NCBI GenBank assembly: GCA_035388825.1
Contig: DAOOQQ010000013.1
Span: forward strand, 1 to 64,000
Length of the DNA: 64,000 nucleotides
Direction of reading: 5' to 3'
DNA from: MWAR01 sp035388825
GTDB lineage: Bacteria; Muiribacteriota; Ozemobacteria; Ozemobacterales; Ozemobacteraceae
Shown here: positions 33,789 to 42,587 of the stretch, in pieces
How the letters are laid out: every line of letters starts with the position of its first letter
How positions within the stretch are numbered: the stretch's first letter is position 1
Position numbers and translations under genes: made by a program
The notes under the pieces: generated by a model
Databases searched by the model: none
Told to the model about the DNA's origin: nothing
What the model saw: the letters and a program-made list of their open reading frames with translations, nothing else

Positions 33789-34798
33789 CAGATATTATAC
33801 CTATCGATTTTATAAAGAGAAAGATTTTCGGGCCGGACGAACCAGTCCGCCGTCTCGGTCAGACCGCGTCGGAGGCCGTCGATACCGGCGTATTCCGGGG
33901 ACCAGCCGAGAAGCGTGCGGGCCTTCGTGTTATCGGCCCGAAGACGTTCGACTTCGCTTCCGGCGGGGCGGAGGCGCTGGGCATCCGTTTCGATCTCGAT
34001 CGTTGCCCCCATGATGCCGGCGATCAGATGCGCCGTCTCGCCGATCGAAATCTCCTCGTTCCGGCCGAGATTGATGATCTGGCCGAGGGTGCCGGGAGCT
34101 TGTGCCGCGGCGATGAAGCCCCGGACGGTATCCGAGACGTGGTTGAAGTCGCGGGTCGGCGTGACGGCGCCAAGTTTGATCCGCCGGTTCCCGGCCGCGA
34201 TCTGGGTGATGATGGTCGGGATGACGGCACGCGCCGACTGCCTGGGGCCGTAGGTGTTGAACGGACGGACGATGACGACCGGGGTGGCGAAGGAGTGGAA
34301 GAACGACAGGGCGATCTGGTCGGCCCCGATCTTCGAGGCGGAGTAGGGCGACTGCGGCTGAAGCGGGTGTTCTTCGGTGATCGGGACGAACCGTGCCGTT
34401 CCGTAGACTTCGCTGGTGGAGGTGTGGACAACCCGATTCACGCCCAGTTCGCGGGCGGCCTGGACCACGTTCAGCGTGCCTTTTACATTCGTATCGATAT
34501 ATGTGTCGGGGGAGTGATACGAGTAGGGAATCGCGATCAGGGCCGCCAGGTGAAACACCAGGTCGCAGCCGTCCATGGCCCGGCGCACGCCGTGGGGGTC
34601 GCGGATGTCTCCGGCGAACACTTCGAGCTCGCACCGGATTTCGGGCGGGCTTTGGTCCAGCCAGCCCCAGCTGCCGAACGAGTTGTAGAGGACGAAGGCG
34701 CGCACGCGGTGTCCCGCGCGGACCAGGGCTTCGGTCAGATGGGAGCCGATGAAGCCGTCGGCGCCGGTGACGAGAATGCGCTTGCCGGTGTCAGGCAT
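33788..34798 (-). CDS. NAD-dependent 4,6-dehydratase, LegB-like
   Basis: The 336-residue extended SDR has ILVTGADGFIGSHLTEAL, the family-specific YNSFGSWGWLDQSP, LVFHLAALIAIPYSYHSPDTYIDTN (written here as overlapping short segments), STSEVYGTA and catalytic YSASK. This is the LegB/GDP-GlcNAc 4,6-dehydratase type that starts legionaminic-acid synthesis by producing a 4-keto-6-deoxy sugar. The aminotransferase (LegC) and acetyltransferase (LegH) expected next are not in this operon. Its last codons are AT-rich. It follows the GT4 gene by 26 nt. Confidence 0.88.
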   Translation of the reverse strand: MPDTGKRILVTGADGFIGSHLTEALVRAGHRVRAFVLYNSFGSWGWLDQSPPEIRCELEVFAGDIRDPHGVRRAMDGCDLVFHLAALIAIPYSYHSPDTYIDTNVKGTLNVVQAARELGVNRVVHTSTSEVYGTARFVPITEEHPLQPQSPYSASKIGADQIALSFFHSFATPVVIVRPFNTYGPRQSARAVIPTIITQIAAGNRRIKLGAVTPTRDFNHVSDTVRGFIAAAQAPGTLGQIINLGRNEEISIGETAHLIAGIMGATIEIETDAQRLRPAGSEVERLRADNTKARTLLGWSPEYAGIDGLRRGLTETADWFVRPENLSLYKIDRYNI

Positions 34799-34824
34799 GG
34801 TGAGTCGCTCCTTGCGGGATCATC

Positions 34825-36039
34825 CTAGCCCGTTCCCCGCCGCGCCGCAAGGCCGGACGGAGGATAATCCGCCCCGCTTCTTGCGAGCAGCCGGAGATAC
34901 AGCGACTGCAGGCGGATCCTTTCGTCCTCGATCCGGAACCGGGTTTCGACCGTCCGTTTCCCGGCGGTTGCCATGGCCCGGGCCCGGTTGGGGTGCCCGA
35001 GCAGCGTGCGGAGGTGGGTGGCCAGCTCCCCGGGGGTGTTCGACCGGAGAAGCAGGCCGTTTTCCCCGTCGGCGATCACGTCGGGGACCCCGCCGACCGC
35101 GGAGGCGATCGTCGGAATGCCGCCCGCAAGGGCCTCGAGAACCGCATGGGGCAACCCCTCCGCCTCGGACGTGAAGACGAACAGATCGAGTCGTGCCAGG
35201 AGAGCCGGCACGTCGTGGCACCACCCGGGAAATTCGACGCGATCGGCAATTCCGAGAGAGTGGGCGAGTGCGACGAGCCGATCGCGCTCCGGGCCGTCTC
35301 CCGCGACGACGAGGCGCAGTCGCGGATACCCGGCCGCCAGCTCCCGGAAGGCCTGGATGACGACCTCGGGCTTCTTTTCGGGGGACAACCTGCCAAGCGT
35401 CCCGATCACGGTTTCCCGACCGCCTCCGCCGCAAAGTGAGATATTTGTATTGATATATATACCTGACGGTATCAGGGAAACGGCCGATGCCGCAATGTCG
35501 AACTCGTCCACGGCCTGCCGGCGCATTCGTTCCGTCAGGACGATGAAGTGATCGATCCGGCGTCTGCACAGCCGGAACACGAGACGGTTCAGAGGCGCTT
35601 TCCACGAGGCATCGAGCCAGTATCGGGGATCGCTCTCCCAGGAGGAAATATGGACCGGTATACCAAACAGACGGCGCATCAATACGCCGGCGGCATCGCA
35701 GGGGAGGAAAAGGGTGTGCAGCAGAGTGGGTTGCACCTGCGCAAGGAGTCTGGCGAGGCTCCGGAGACCTGCGCTCATCCAGTGACGGACGGGATACAGC
35801 CCCTCCGCCGGGATGGCGCGAATTCGCCCGAACGATTCGAAATGGCAGCGGATGGCATCCGCTTCGGCTGGATTGCCCGGGGCAAAGATCAGCGTGGTAT
35901 CGAATCTCTCCGGATCGATGATCCGGGCCCAGTTCGTCAGATGCTTCCACGTGCCCCCAATGCCGAAGTGAAGTGGACCGCAGAGCCACGCGATGCGGTG
36001 TCTGGGGTCCGTCTGGCCAATGTGAAAAGAGGCTGTCAT
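34825..36039 (-). CDS. Family 4 glycosyltransferase
   Basis: The 404-residue protein starts at ATG 36039 behind GGAAGA; the frame is open to 36213 but that part overlaps a divergent gene and lacks GT features. It has GIGGTWKHLTNWARI, HISSWESDPRYW, TLGRLSPEKKPEVVIQAF, VVAGDGPERDRL and FTSEAEGLPHAVLEALAGG (EX7E). It is a retaining GT4 enzyme and a paralogue of the + strand gene at 28743. It heads the - strand operon with legB-like, neuC and neuB, so it may attach the nonulosonate-containing unit or its acceptor. Codons around 35441-35462 form an AT-rich patch encoding GIYINTNIS. Confidence 0.87.
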   Translation of the reverse strand: MTASFHIGQTDPRHRIAWLCGPLHFGIGGTWKHLTNWARIIDPERFDTTLIFAPGNPAEADAIRCHFESFGRIRAIPAEGLYPVRHWMSAGLRSLARLLAQVQPTLLHTLFLPCDAAGVLMRRLFGIPVHISSWESDPRYWLDASWKAPLNRLVFRLCRRRIDHFIVLTERMRRQAVDEFDIAASAVSLIPSGIYINTNISLCGGGGRETVIGTLGRLSPEKKPEVVIQAFRELAAGYPRLRLVVAGDGPERDRLVALAHSLGIADRVEFPGWCHDVPALLARLDLFVFTSEAEGLPHAVLEALAGGIPTIASAVGGVPDVIADGENGLLLRSNTPGELATHLRTLLGHPNRARAMATAGKRTVETRFRIEDERIRLQSLYLRLLARSGADYPPSGLAARRGTG

Positions 36040-36053
36040 GGCGATTCTTCCGC

Positions 36054-36082
36054 ATGCTATCCCGGAACCGGTCCGCGTGCAA
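36054..36082 (-). promoter_or_regulatory. Candidate promoter of the nonulosonate operon
   Basis: On the - strand, TTGCAC (36082-36077), 17-nt spacer, TAGCAT (36059-36054) lie directly before the GT4 start at 36039. Matches are modest, but the position in a divergent gap fits. Confidence 0.35.
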
Positions 36083-36124
36083 ACTGCCCTGTGGGCAAGC
36101 CCGAGCTTGAAGCTGTCCCGGCAT

Positions 36125-36153
36125 TTGCGCGGGGGCAGGGCTTGAAGTATGGT
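36125..36153 (+). promoter_or_regulatory. Candidate promoter of the beta-propeller gene
   Basis: TTGCGC (36125-36130), 17 nt, TATGGT (36148-36153), 36 nt before the start at 36189. Confidence 0.35.
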
Positions 36154-36188
36154 AGGGAAGTATCGTTCGATGGCGAAAGGGAGAGGGC

Positions 36189-37217
36189 ATGAAACGGTTC
36201 GCTCTTGCTGCATGGATGAGTCTGTTCCTGGCCGGTGCCGCCCTGGCGGGGCCGAGGGTCGTGTTCACCGGGGAGATTTCCGCGAATCCCGATCTGTACA
36301 GCCTCGACCTGGCAACGGTGCCGGCTGAACCGCGCCATCCGGGCGCCGCCGGCACACTTCCCGCCTCGTACGGGGCGGACAAGGTCGTCAGGCTGACGAA
36401 CGCCTCCACGGCGGAAATGCAGCCATCCGTGGCGGCCGACGGCAAAACGATCGCGTTCGTTTCCGACGCCGACGGCGCCCCATCACTGTATCTGATGGAT
36501 GCGGCCGCTCCGCAGGCTCCCTGGCAGCGGGTGAGCCCCGGGATGGGGGCGTATGCCCACCCGGCGTTTTCCCCAGACGGTGGGCAGATTGCCGTCAGCT
36601 ATGCGCCGGATCCCGAAGCCCCGCTGACCGGCACCTGCATTGCCCTCGTCGATCCGAAGGCGAAGACCCAGGCCGTTCTGATCCGGGGTTCTGATGTGCG
36701 GCCCGGCTATGATGCTGCCGACGGGCCGGTTCTGGTTCTGGACCGGCCGCACTGGGTCGATGCGGGGAGCCTTCTGTTCGTCGCCCTCGAATACGCCGAT
36801 GCCGAGAGCGGTCGTCTGCTCAGTGCGACGATGTACCGGTTCGCCATTGCCGGCAAAACCTTGACGCGCCTTGCCGGTGGGGAATCGTACTTTGACGAGC
36901 AGGGTGCGCCGCGCGGTTTCAAGGCTTCGGTGCCTTGGTGCCGGCCTGACGGCGGGCTCGTGACGTTTGCGGCGATCCAGGGCCATTTCGATCGGACGGC
37001 CATGGCCATGAAGCCGGATGCGACGGAAAAACGGGTTCTCCCCATCCGCGACCCCGAGTTCTGGGGACCGGCGATTCCCGTCGAGGGCGAGTATCTGTAT
37101 GGATTCCGCGGCGATGACGGCCGTCTGGGACTTGCTCTGACCACCAAGGCAGGGAAAGGGCCGCGGCGCGTGATCGGCTTCGGCGGCGCCGCTCTCGACC
37201 CGATCGTGGTCCCCTGA
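36189..37217 (+). CDS. Secreted TolB-like beta-propeller (PD40) protein
   Basis: The 342-residue protein has a Sec signal peptide (KR followed by a hydrophobic stretch, cleavage near ALA-GPR at residues 18-21). Repeats such as AEMQPSVAADGKTIAFVSDADG and YAHPAFSPDGGQIAVSYA (shown in part) match PD40/WD40-like propeller blades. The domain is used for protein or peptidoglycan contacts in the periplasm. There is no enzymatic motif. GGGAGAGG precedes ATG. It is divergently transcribed from the GT4 operon; no functional link is evident. Confidence 0.78.
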   Translation: MKRFALAAWMSLFLAGAALAGPRVVFTGEISANPDLYSLDLATVPAEPRHPGAAGTLPASYGADKVVRLTNASTAEMQPSVAADGKTIAFVSDADGAPSLYLMDAAAPQAPWQRVSPGMGAYAHPAFSPDGGQIAVSYAPDPEAPLTGTCIALVDPKAKTQAVLIRGSDVRPGYDAADGPVLVLDRPHWVDAGSLLFVALEYADAESGRLLSATMYRFAIAGKTLTRLAGGESYFDEQGAPRGFKASVPWCRPDGGLVTFAAIQGHFDRTAMAMKPDATEKRVLPIRDPEFWGPAIPVEGEYLYGFRGDDGRLGLALTTKAGKGPRRVIGFGGAALDPIVVP

Positions 37218-37324
37218 CCGAAAGCGGACGTGCCCGCGATTTCGAGATGACGATCCGCAGATGGCACGGATCGGGTCGTCGGCATCTCGACGTGGACGCC
37301 CGTGTGTTCCGAAAAAAATATGAA

Positions 37325-37338
37325 TTGATATATATCAT
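37325..37338. promoter_or_regulatory. FNR/CRP-family-like box
   Basis: TTGAT-ATAT-ATCAT lies in the 184-nt gap before rqcH and agrees with the FNR consensus TTGAT-N4-ATCAA at nine of ten positions. The region holds no gene. Similar sequences also occur inside coding DNA nearby, so it may belong to a wider AT-rich repeat family. Confidence 0.35.
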
Positions 37339-37401
37339 GCCGGTCTCGAAGCGTGCGTTCGTGCGCGTCGGGGAGTGTGTCGCCGGGACAGGGATGAAAC
37401 G

Positions 37402-39123
37402 ATGGATTTCGCAGCGCTGAGACGGCATGTGGCCGAGACGGCGGCGGCCTGGAAAGAGCGGCCGCCGATCGTCGCGCGTGCCGTCGATCTGGCTCCATCG
37501 GGATTCGGTCTGGTGCTGAAAGCCCCGGCGGGGTGGGAATGTTTACAGATCCATCTGAACCCCGATCAACAGGGATTCAGGATCTCGCCGGCCTGGGACG
37601 AAGCGCCGGGTGAATCGGCGCTCACCCGGGCCATGGCCCGGCACCTGAAGGATGCCCGCATCGAGCGGATCGAGCTGTTCGAAGCCTCGCCTGAAAGCGC
37701 CAACGATCGCATCGTCCGCTGGCGGTTTCTGGTTCGTGACCCGTTTTTCGGGACGGTGAAACGGTTTTCCCTCATCGGGGAGTTCACCGGGCGCATTGCC
37801 AACCTGCTGCTGTGCGACGCGGACGGTGCCGTCATCGAACAGGCCCGTGCCACGGGGAACAACCGGCCGCGCGAGGCGTATCGGCCTCCCGCGACTTCGC
37901 CCGCCGACCAGGTGAATCCGTCGACGGCCTCGAACGAACTTCTCGGGGAAATCCTCTCGGCACCGCAACAGACATGGCCCGACCGCCTTCGGTGCTTTTC
38001 CCCGCTTGCAGCCAAAGAGCTGGCGTTCCGGCGGAATGCCTCTCCGGATCGGAACCCTGTCAGCCTTCTGCTCGATCTGGCCGTGGAAGCTTCCGCGGTC
38101 GACGGCCCGGTGCGGGTGTATCTGCAGGCGCGCCGGATGCCCGTTGTCAGTGCGTTCGAAGCCCGGCACCTCGAAGCGCTCGGGGCGGAGGTGCGCGACA
38201 CTGCAACGGTCAATGCCGCATTGGAGCTGGTCGAGCGGGAGTTGTTGCAGCCCAGGCGGCTCGAGGCCCTGCGGGAACAGGCGGTTGCGGCGTTCGAGCG
38301 CGACCTGCGGACGAAAGAGCGGCTGCTCGAAACGCAGAGAGCGCTTCAGGCGGAGTATGCCGATGCCGAAAGCTGGCGCCGATCGGGCGATCTGTTGCTG
38401 ACCTATGGCGGCGACATTCTCCCGCGGGCTTCGGAAGCGCATCTGACAGATTGGGAAACGGGGCAGGAGGTGACGATTCCGCTTGATCCGTCCCGGACCC
38501 CGGCGCAGAACGCACAGAAATGTTTTCATCGCTATAAAAAGGCACTCCGGGGCCGGGAGGAAACCGCCCGACGCATCAGGGAGCTCGGAGCCGATATCGC
38601 CTGGATCCGTGAGCAGATCTGGCTGTGCGGCCAGGCCGAGACGGCCGCCGACCTCGTCGCGCTGCCCACGGCCCGACCCCGGAAAGGCCGGCATGCACGC
38701 GCCGGCGGCCGGGGCGAGTCGGACCGGGCCCGGGCTGCGGCGAAGCTGATCCGCCCGCTGATCGAGATCGACGGGTGCCGCTTCTATGTCGGCCGGAACG
38801 GCCGGCAGAACGATCTGATCACCTTCCAGATCGGTCGTCGCGGCGACATCTGGTTCCACGCGAACGACGTTCCGGGAAGCCATGTCGTGGCTCGGCGGCC
38901 GGGCGGAACGCCCGATTCCGAGGACCTGGTGCGGGGTGCGGCGCTCGCGGCCTGGTTCAGCTTCGCCCGCGGCAGTTCGAAAGTACCGGTCGATTACGCC
39001 GACATCGCATTTGTGAAGCGCATTCCCGGGGGCGGTGCGGGCCGCGTGAACTACACGAACCAGAAAACCCTGTTCGTCGATCCGGCTTCCGCCCGGCAAC
39101 TCCTCGAACCCCCCGAAGCCTGA
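37402..39123 (+). CDS. rqcH: Rqc2 homologue RqcH (NFACT protein)
   Basis: The 573-residue protein has an NFACT-N domain (start FAALRRHVAET; GRIANLLLCDADG), a helical coiled-coil middle (about 270-440) and the NFACT-R domain with YVGRNGRQNDLITFQIGR and DIWFHANDVPGSHVV. RqcH binds split 50S subunits carrying a stalled nascent chain and directs Ala-tailing. The family DR motif near the N-terminus is not obvious, so tail synthesis activity is uncertain. The start ATG 37402 is preferred to 37375. Intact length fits the family. Confidence 0.9.
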   Translation: MDFAALRRHVAETAAAWKERPPIVARAVDLAPSGFGLVLKAPAGWECLQIHLNPDQQGFRISPAWDEAPGESALTRAMARHLKDARIERIELFEASPESANDRIVRWRFLVRDPFFGTVKRFSLIGEFTGRIANLLLCDADGAVIEQARATGNNRPREAYRPPATSPADQVNPSTASNELLGEILSAPQQTWPDRLRCFSPLAAKELAFRRNASPDRNPVSLLLDLAVEASAVDGPVRVYLQARRMPVVSAFEARHLEALGAEVRDTATVNAALELVERELLQPRRLEALREQAVAAFERDLRTKERLLETQRALQAEYADAESWRRSGDLLLTYGGDILPRASEAHLTDWETGQEVTIPLDPSRTPAQNAQKCFHRYKKALRGREETARRIRELGADIAWIREQIWLCGQAETAADLVALPTARPRKGRHARAGGRGESDRARAAAKLIRPLIEIDGCRFYVGRNGRQNDLITFQIGRRGDIWFHANDVPGSHVVARRPGGTPDSEDLVRGAALAAWFSFARGSSKVPVDYADIAFVKRIPGGGAGRVNYTNQKTLFVDPASARQLLEPPEA

Positions 39124-39151
39124 CCGGTTGCCCGGCCTCCTCTGCTGCGGA

Positions 39152-40330
39152 TCAGAGTTTCACGAGGATGGCGGTGAGGTCATCCGCGAAGGGAGCGTCG
39201 CCGCCGAAGGCGGTGACTTGCTGGAAGAGCCGCTGGAGAAGAAGATCGGGAGCCTCTGCGTGCCCTTCGCGAAGGGTGGCTTCGAGGCCTTCGACGCCGA
39301 AAAAGGCGCCGTCGGCGTTCCTGCGGTCGGTGAATCCGTCCGAGTAGAGCAGCACGAGATCGCCGGGGCCGACCGGCTGCACGATCTGGCTGTACGGCCG
39401 GAGCTGCGGGAACCCCAGCGGCGGGCTCGAGCCTTTCAGTTGGGTGATGGTGCCGGTCCTGGCCGAATAGAGGAGGGTCGGCGTGTGACCCGCTTCGACC
39501 CAGGTCATCGTGCCGGCGGCCAGGTCGAAACGTGTGTAGATAAGGGTCGCGAAGCTGCCCAGCTCGAGCAGGTCGCCGCCGAGATCCTCCTGCACCCGTC
39601 GCAGGATGCGTTCCGGTTCGGGGAGACGGCAGAGTCCGGTGGTGCAGGCCTCCACGGCGAGACGACCGATGGCCCGGGCGAAAGCGTTTTTCGTGCCGGC
39701 GCCGATCATGGCCGAATGCAGCCCCTTGCCCATCACGTCCCCGACGAGAAGATCGAAACAGTCCGGCCGGTAGGCGACGAAGTCGATGAAGTCGCCGTCC
39801 ACCACCTGCGATGGCAGGCTCATGCTGGCAATCCGGGCGCCTCCCGACTCGGCGGGGATCTTGCCGAGCAGCAACGTCTTCTGGATCTCGCCTGCGATGC
39901 GGATTTCCTGTTCCCGGGCGGCCTTCTCGGTCTGGATCAGCTCATACTGGTGCAGCCCGTTCTCGAGGGCGGAGTGCAGCAGCTCGGGCGGGCAGGGCTT
40001 CGTCAGGAACCGGTAGATGTTGCCTTCGTTGACGGCCTGCATGGCGACCTTGAAGTCGAGCTCGCCGGTCAGCATGATGCGCGTCGTTTCCGGTGAAATC
40101 TCCTTCACCTTCGCCAGGAACGCCGCTCCGTCCATGCGCGGCATCCGGAAATCCGAGACGACGACGGGAAAGGGCTCTCCGTCCATGATGACGCGAAGGC
40201 CCGCTTCCCCGTCCGGCGCCGTCGTGACGCTCCACGAGCGGCTCAGGATGCGGCTGTACGAGGAAAGGATGTTCGGTTCGTCATCCACGAGCAGGATCCG
40301 GGGCTTCTGGCCGTCGGCGGATTGGTTCAT
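39152..40330 (-). CDS. Response regulator with PP2C (SpoIIE/RsbU) phosphatase output
   Basis: The 392-residue protein starts at ATG 40330, overlapping the upstream gene (ATGA). The receiver domain has acidic pocket D16-D17, phospho-acceptor D60 (VVSDFRMPRMDG), T88 and K111. The SpoIIE-type PP2C domain follows from about residue 150: GEIQKTLL, VVDGDFIDFV, LLVGDVMGKGLHSAM, LLYSDGFTDRRN and FADDLTAILVKL keep the metal-binding aspartates. Such proteins dephosphorylate an anti-sigma-factor antagonist on phosphorylation of the receiver. No STAS or RsbW-type gene is nearby. It is the third gene of a kinase operon. Confidence 0.9.
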   Translation of the reverse strand: MNQSADGQKPRILLVDDEPNILSSYSRILSRSWSVTTAPDGEAGLRVIMDGEPFPVVVSDFRMPRMDGAAFLAKVKEISPETTRIMLTGELDFKVAMQAVNEGNIYRFLTKPCPPELLHSALENGLHQYELIQTEKAAREQEIRIAGEIQKTLLLGKIPAESGGARIASMSLPSQVVDGDFIDFVAYRPDCFDLLVGDVMGKGLHSAMIGAGTKNAFARAIGRLAVEACTTGLCRLPEPERILRRVQEDLGGDLLELGSFATLIYTRFDLAAGTMTWVEAGHTPTLLYSARTGTITQLKGSSPPLGFPQLRPYSQIVQPVGPGDLVLLYSDGFTDRRNADGAFFGVEGLEATLREGHAEAPDLLLQRLFQQVTAFGGDAPFADDLTAILVKL

Positions 40331-41526
40331 CGGCGCACCTCGTGTAACGCATGGCGGCAGGCTTCGAGCCAGGCCGGAATGCGGGATGTCAGACCGATCG
40401 CGTCGGTTGCGGCCCGGTCGAGCACCGGGGCGTCGGGGCATTCGAGGAACGCATTCGCGACGTGGACGGCGATGAGCGGGGCGAATGCCGCCTGCACCTG
40501 GCGGGCCGGGCGATGGTGGCCGGCGACGGCCTCCACGACCGTATCCGGCAGGCCCCACAGAGCGAGCAGATAGCCCCCGATCTCGGCGTGCGAAACCGAG
40601 AACTCGTCATACTCGGCGTCGGGAAACGAACGCCCGGCCTCCAGCCGGCGCAGCACCGGGCGCAGATACGCGGGAACGTCGAGCATCAGCAGTTTGCCGA
40701 TGTCGTGCATCATGCCGCCGAGCATCGCTTCCTCCGCCATGCGGCCGCCTCCCCCCTCGGCCCGGACGATCGCGCGTGCGAGAAGGGCCGTCTGCGAACT
40801 GTGGGCCCAGATTTCGTCGAGAGAAAGGCCGGGAACGGGCGAATCGGGGGCGGTAAAAAACAGCTTAACATATAAAACCAATGACTTTATGACGTTCGTC
40901 CCCAGGAGCTGTGTTGCCTCGGTCGGATTCGTCACCCGGCGTGGGAGACCGAAAAAGGCCGAGTTGACGAGCTGGAGCACGCGGCCGGTCATCGAGATGT
41001 CTTTCGCGATGATCGTGCCGATCTGGTCGATCGAGGCGTGCTCGGATTCGAGGGCCCGGACCAGCTCGGTGTAGAGGGGCGGCAGGCTCGGCAGGTGCGG
41101 AATGCCGCCGATCACCTTCAACAGCTCCGGCCGCTTGAGAAGACGCCGGAGGCTGACGGCCCGGTTGATGGCCTCGACGAGCTGGGCGGCCTGGCAGGGT
41201 TTGGCGAGGAACTGGTGGGCGGCCTGGGTCGACTGGAGCAGCAGCTCCGACTCGTTGTCCGCTTCGGCAGAGAGGACGAGACGGGCGACCTCGGGATGGT
41301 GGTTGCGGGTATAGACCAGCAGATGCCCGCCATACACGGGCGGCAGGTTGAGATCGGCCACGAGAGCGTCGAAGGGCTGGCTCGCCAGCAGGGCCGTGGC
41401 CTCGGCCGGCGTTTCCACAAACAGGGTCTCCCAGTCGAGGCGCATGCTCCGGATCAGCCGCCGGAGGCCATCCAGCACGTTCCGGTCGCGGTCGACGAAC
41501 AGAATCACGGGGCGGGTTGCGGTCAT
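40327..41526 (-). CDS. Response regulator with HDOD output domain
   Basis: The 399-residue protein has a receiver domain with D12, D14 and phospho-acceptor D58 (LVADLNLPPVYGG), a Ser at the switch position (RLVLSAEAD) and Lys in FLAKPC. The HDOD domain starts at about residue 140: LPPLYTELVRALES, IGTIIAKDISMTGRVLQLVNSAFFGLP and MMHDIGKLLML. HDOD is a non-enzymatic relative of HD domains used in signalling scaffolds. It is the middle gene of a three-gene phosphorelay with ATGA overlaps on both sides. Confidence 0.9.
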   Translation of the reverse strand: MTATRPVILFVDRDRNVLDGLRRLIRSMRLDWETLFVETPAEATALLASQPFDALVADLNLPPVYGGHLLVYTRNHHPEVARLVLSAEADNESELLLQSTQAAHQFLAKPCQAAQLVEAINRAVSLRRLLKRPELLKVIGGIPHLPSLPPLYTELVRALESEHASIDQIGTIIAKDISMTGRVLQLVNSAFFGLPRRVTNPTEATQLLGTNVIKSLVLYVKLFFTAPDSPVPGLSLDEIWAHSSQTALLARAIVRAEGGGGRMAEEAMLGGMMHDIGKLLMLDVPAYLRPVLRRLEAGRSFPDAEYDEFSVSHAEIGGYLLALWGLPDTVVEAVAGHHRPARQVQAAFAPLIAVHVANAFLECPDAPVLDRAATDAIGLTSRIPAWLEACRHALHEVRR

Positions 41527-42413
41527 GGGGGCGTTCCCCGATCGGATGGGCGCTGCAGGGGCAGGTGGATCGTGAAGACGGTCCGGCCGGGTTCGGATGA
41601 AACGCCGATGCTGCCGCCGTGCATGGCTTCGATGACGTGCCGGGCGATGGACAGTCCCTGGCCGGAGCCGGTTCCCGCCGGTTTGGTCGTGAAGAACGGT
41701 TCGAAGATCCGCTGCTGGATGGCCGGGGGGATGCCGGGCCCGTCGTCGGTCACCGAGATGAGAATGCCGTCCCCGTCCGGCCGGGTGGAAACGGTGATGC
41801 GGCCCCGGTCGCCGCCGCCGGCGGTGATCTTTTCGCGGATCGCCTGCGCGGCATTCACGATCAGATTCAGCAGCGCCTGGTTGATCTCGTCGATCGAGCA
41901 GCGCACGAGGGGCAGATCCTGGGCCAGCTCCAGATCGAGATCGGCGTCGTATTTCCATTCGTGGCGCGATATTTCAACGGTGTTCTGGATGCCCCGGTTG
42001 ATGTCCGACATCACCTGGTCGTGCAGCGCCGGGTGGGAAAAATCCTTCAGCGCCAGGGCGATTTTCGAGACGCGTTCGACCCCCTCGCGGGACTGGTCGA
42101 TCGCCCGCGGGATCTCGGCTTCGAGCCAGGCCGGGTCGATCGCCCGCTCCTCGGTCTCGATCGCCTGCCAGGCCGCCGGGGTGACGGCCGCGCCGGTGCG
42201 GCAGGCTTCGAGCACCTCGCGATACCGGGTCAGCAGGCGCGACAGGTCGGCGAAGGCGTTCCCGAGAAATGCAATATTGTTATTGATATACTGCATGGGA
42301 GAGTTGATCTCGTGTGCGATGCCGGCCGCGAGCTTTCCCACCGTCGCGAATTTGCGCGTAAGCTCATCCGGAACGGGGGCACCGTCGGTCGGTCGTTGCA
42401 TCGTCATCTTCAT
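41523..42413 (-). CDS. Soluble sensor histidine kinase
   Basis: The 296-residue protein has phospho-acceptor H34 in AAGIAHEINSPMQYI and the ATPase boxes N (NLIVNAAQAIRE), G1 (DDGPGIPP), F (FEPFFTTKPAG) and G2 (GTGSGQGLSIA). There is no signal peptide, membrane span or input domain; the N-terminal 25 residues cannot hold one. It must receive its signal through a partner or through the cell interior. It should phosphorylate the two receivers encoded downstream. GGGAGG lies 4 nt before ATG; starts at Met3 or Met5 are possible. Confidence 0.92.
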   Translation of the reverse strand: MKMTMQRPTDGAPVPDELTRKFATVGKLAAGIAHEINSPMQYINNNIAFLGNAFADLSRLLTRYREVLEACRTGAAVTPAAWQAIETEERAIDPAWLEAEIPRAIDQSREGVERVSKIALALKDFSHPALHDQVMSDINRGIQNTVEISRHEWKYDADLDLELAQDLPLVRCSIDEINQALLNLIVNAAQAIREKITAGGGDRGRITVSTRPDGDGILISVTDDGPGIPPAIQQRIFEPFFTTKPAGTGSGQGLSIARHVIEAMHGGSIGVSSEPGRTVFTIHLPLQRPSDRGTPP

Positions 42414-42427
42414 CCAGCCTCCCGGGC

Positions 42428-42433
42428 ATTATA
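42428..42433 (-). promoter_or_regulatory. Extended -10 promoter of the kinase operon
   Basis: On the - strand TGG-TATAAT (42433-42428) is a perfect -10 with TGn extension, about 15 nt before the start at 42413; the -35 is not recognisable. The resulting leader would be very short. Confidence 0.55.
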
Positions 42434-42525
42434 CCAGAACCCTTTGCCGAGGAATCCGCCCTGTCCCCCCGGGCGCCCAACGGATGAAATACCGCTTCTG
42501 AGGCTGATCTGACGCGGCTGCTCTC

Positions 42526-42554
42526 TTGCGGATTCTCGGGCGGGATGCTAGAAT
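42526..42554 (+). promoter_or_regulatory. Promoter of the DnaB-like ATPase operon
   Basis: TTGCGG (42526-42531), 17-nt spacer, TAGAAT (42549-42554) with TGC extension (42546-42548), 33 nt before the GTG start at 42588. It faces the kinase promoter in the same 174-nt divergent gap. Confidence 0.6.
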
Positions 42555-42587
42555 GCCCCGGATCATTCATCCCCTCCGGAGGAATAC

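Noticed and set aside
36040..36213. N-terminal extension of the - strand GT4 to 36213
   Set aside because: It would overlap the divergent beta-propeller gene and its promoter and lacks GT-B sequence.
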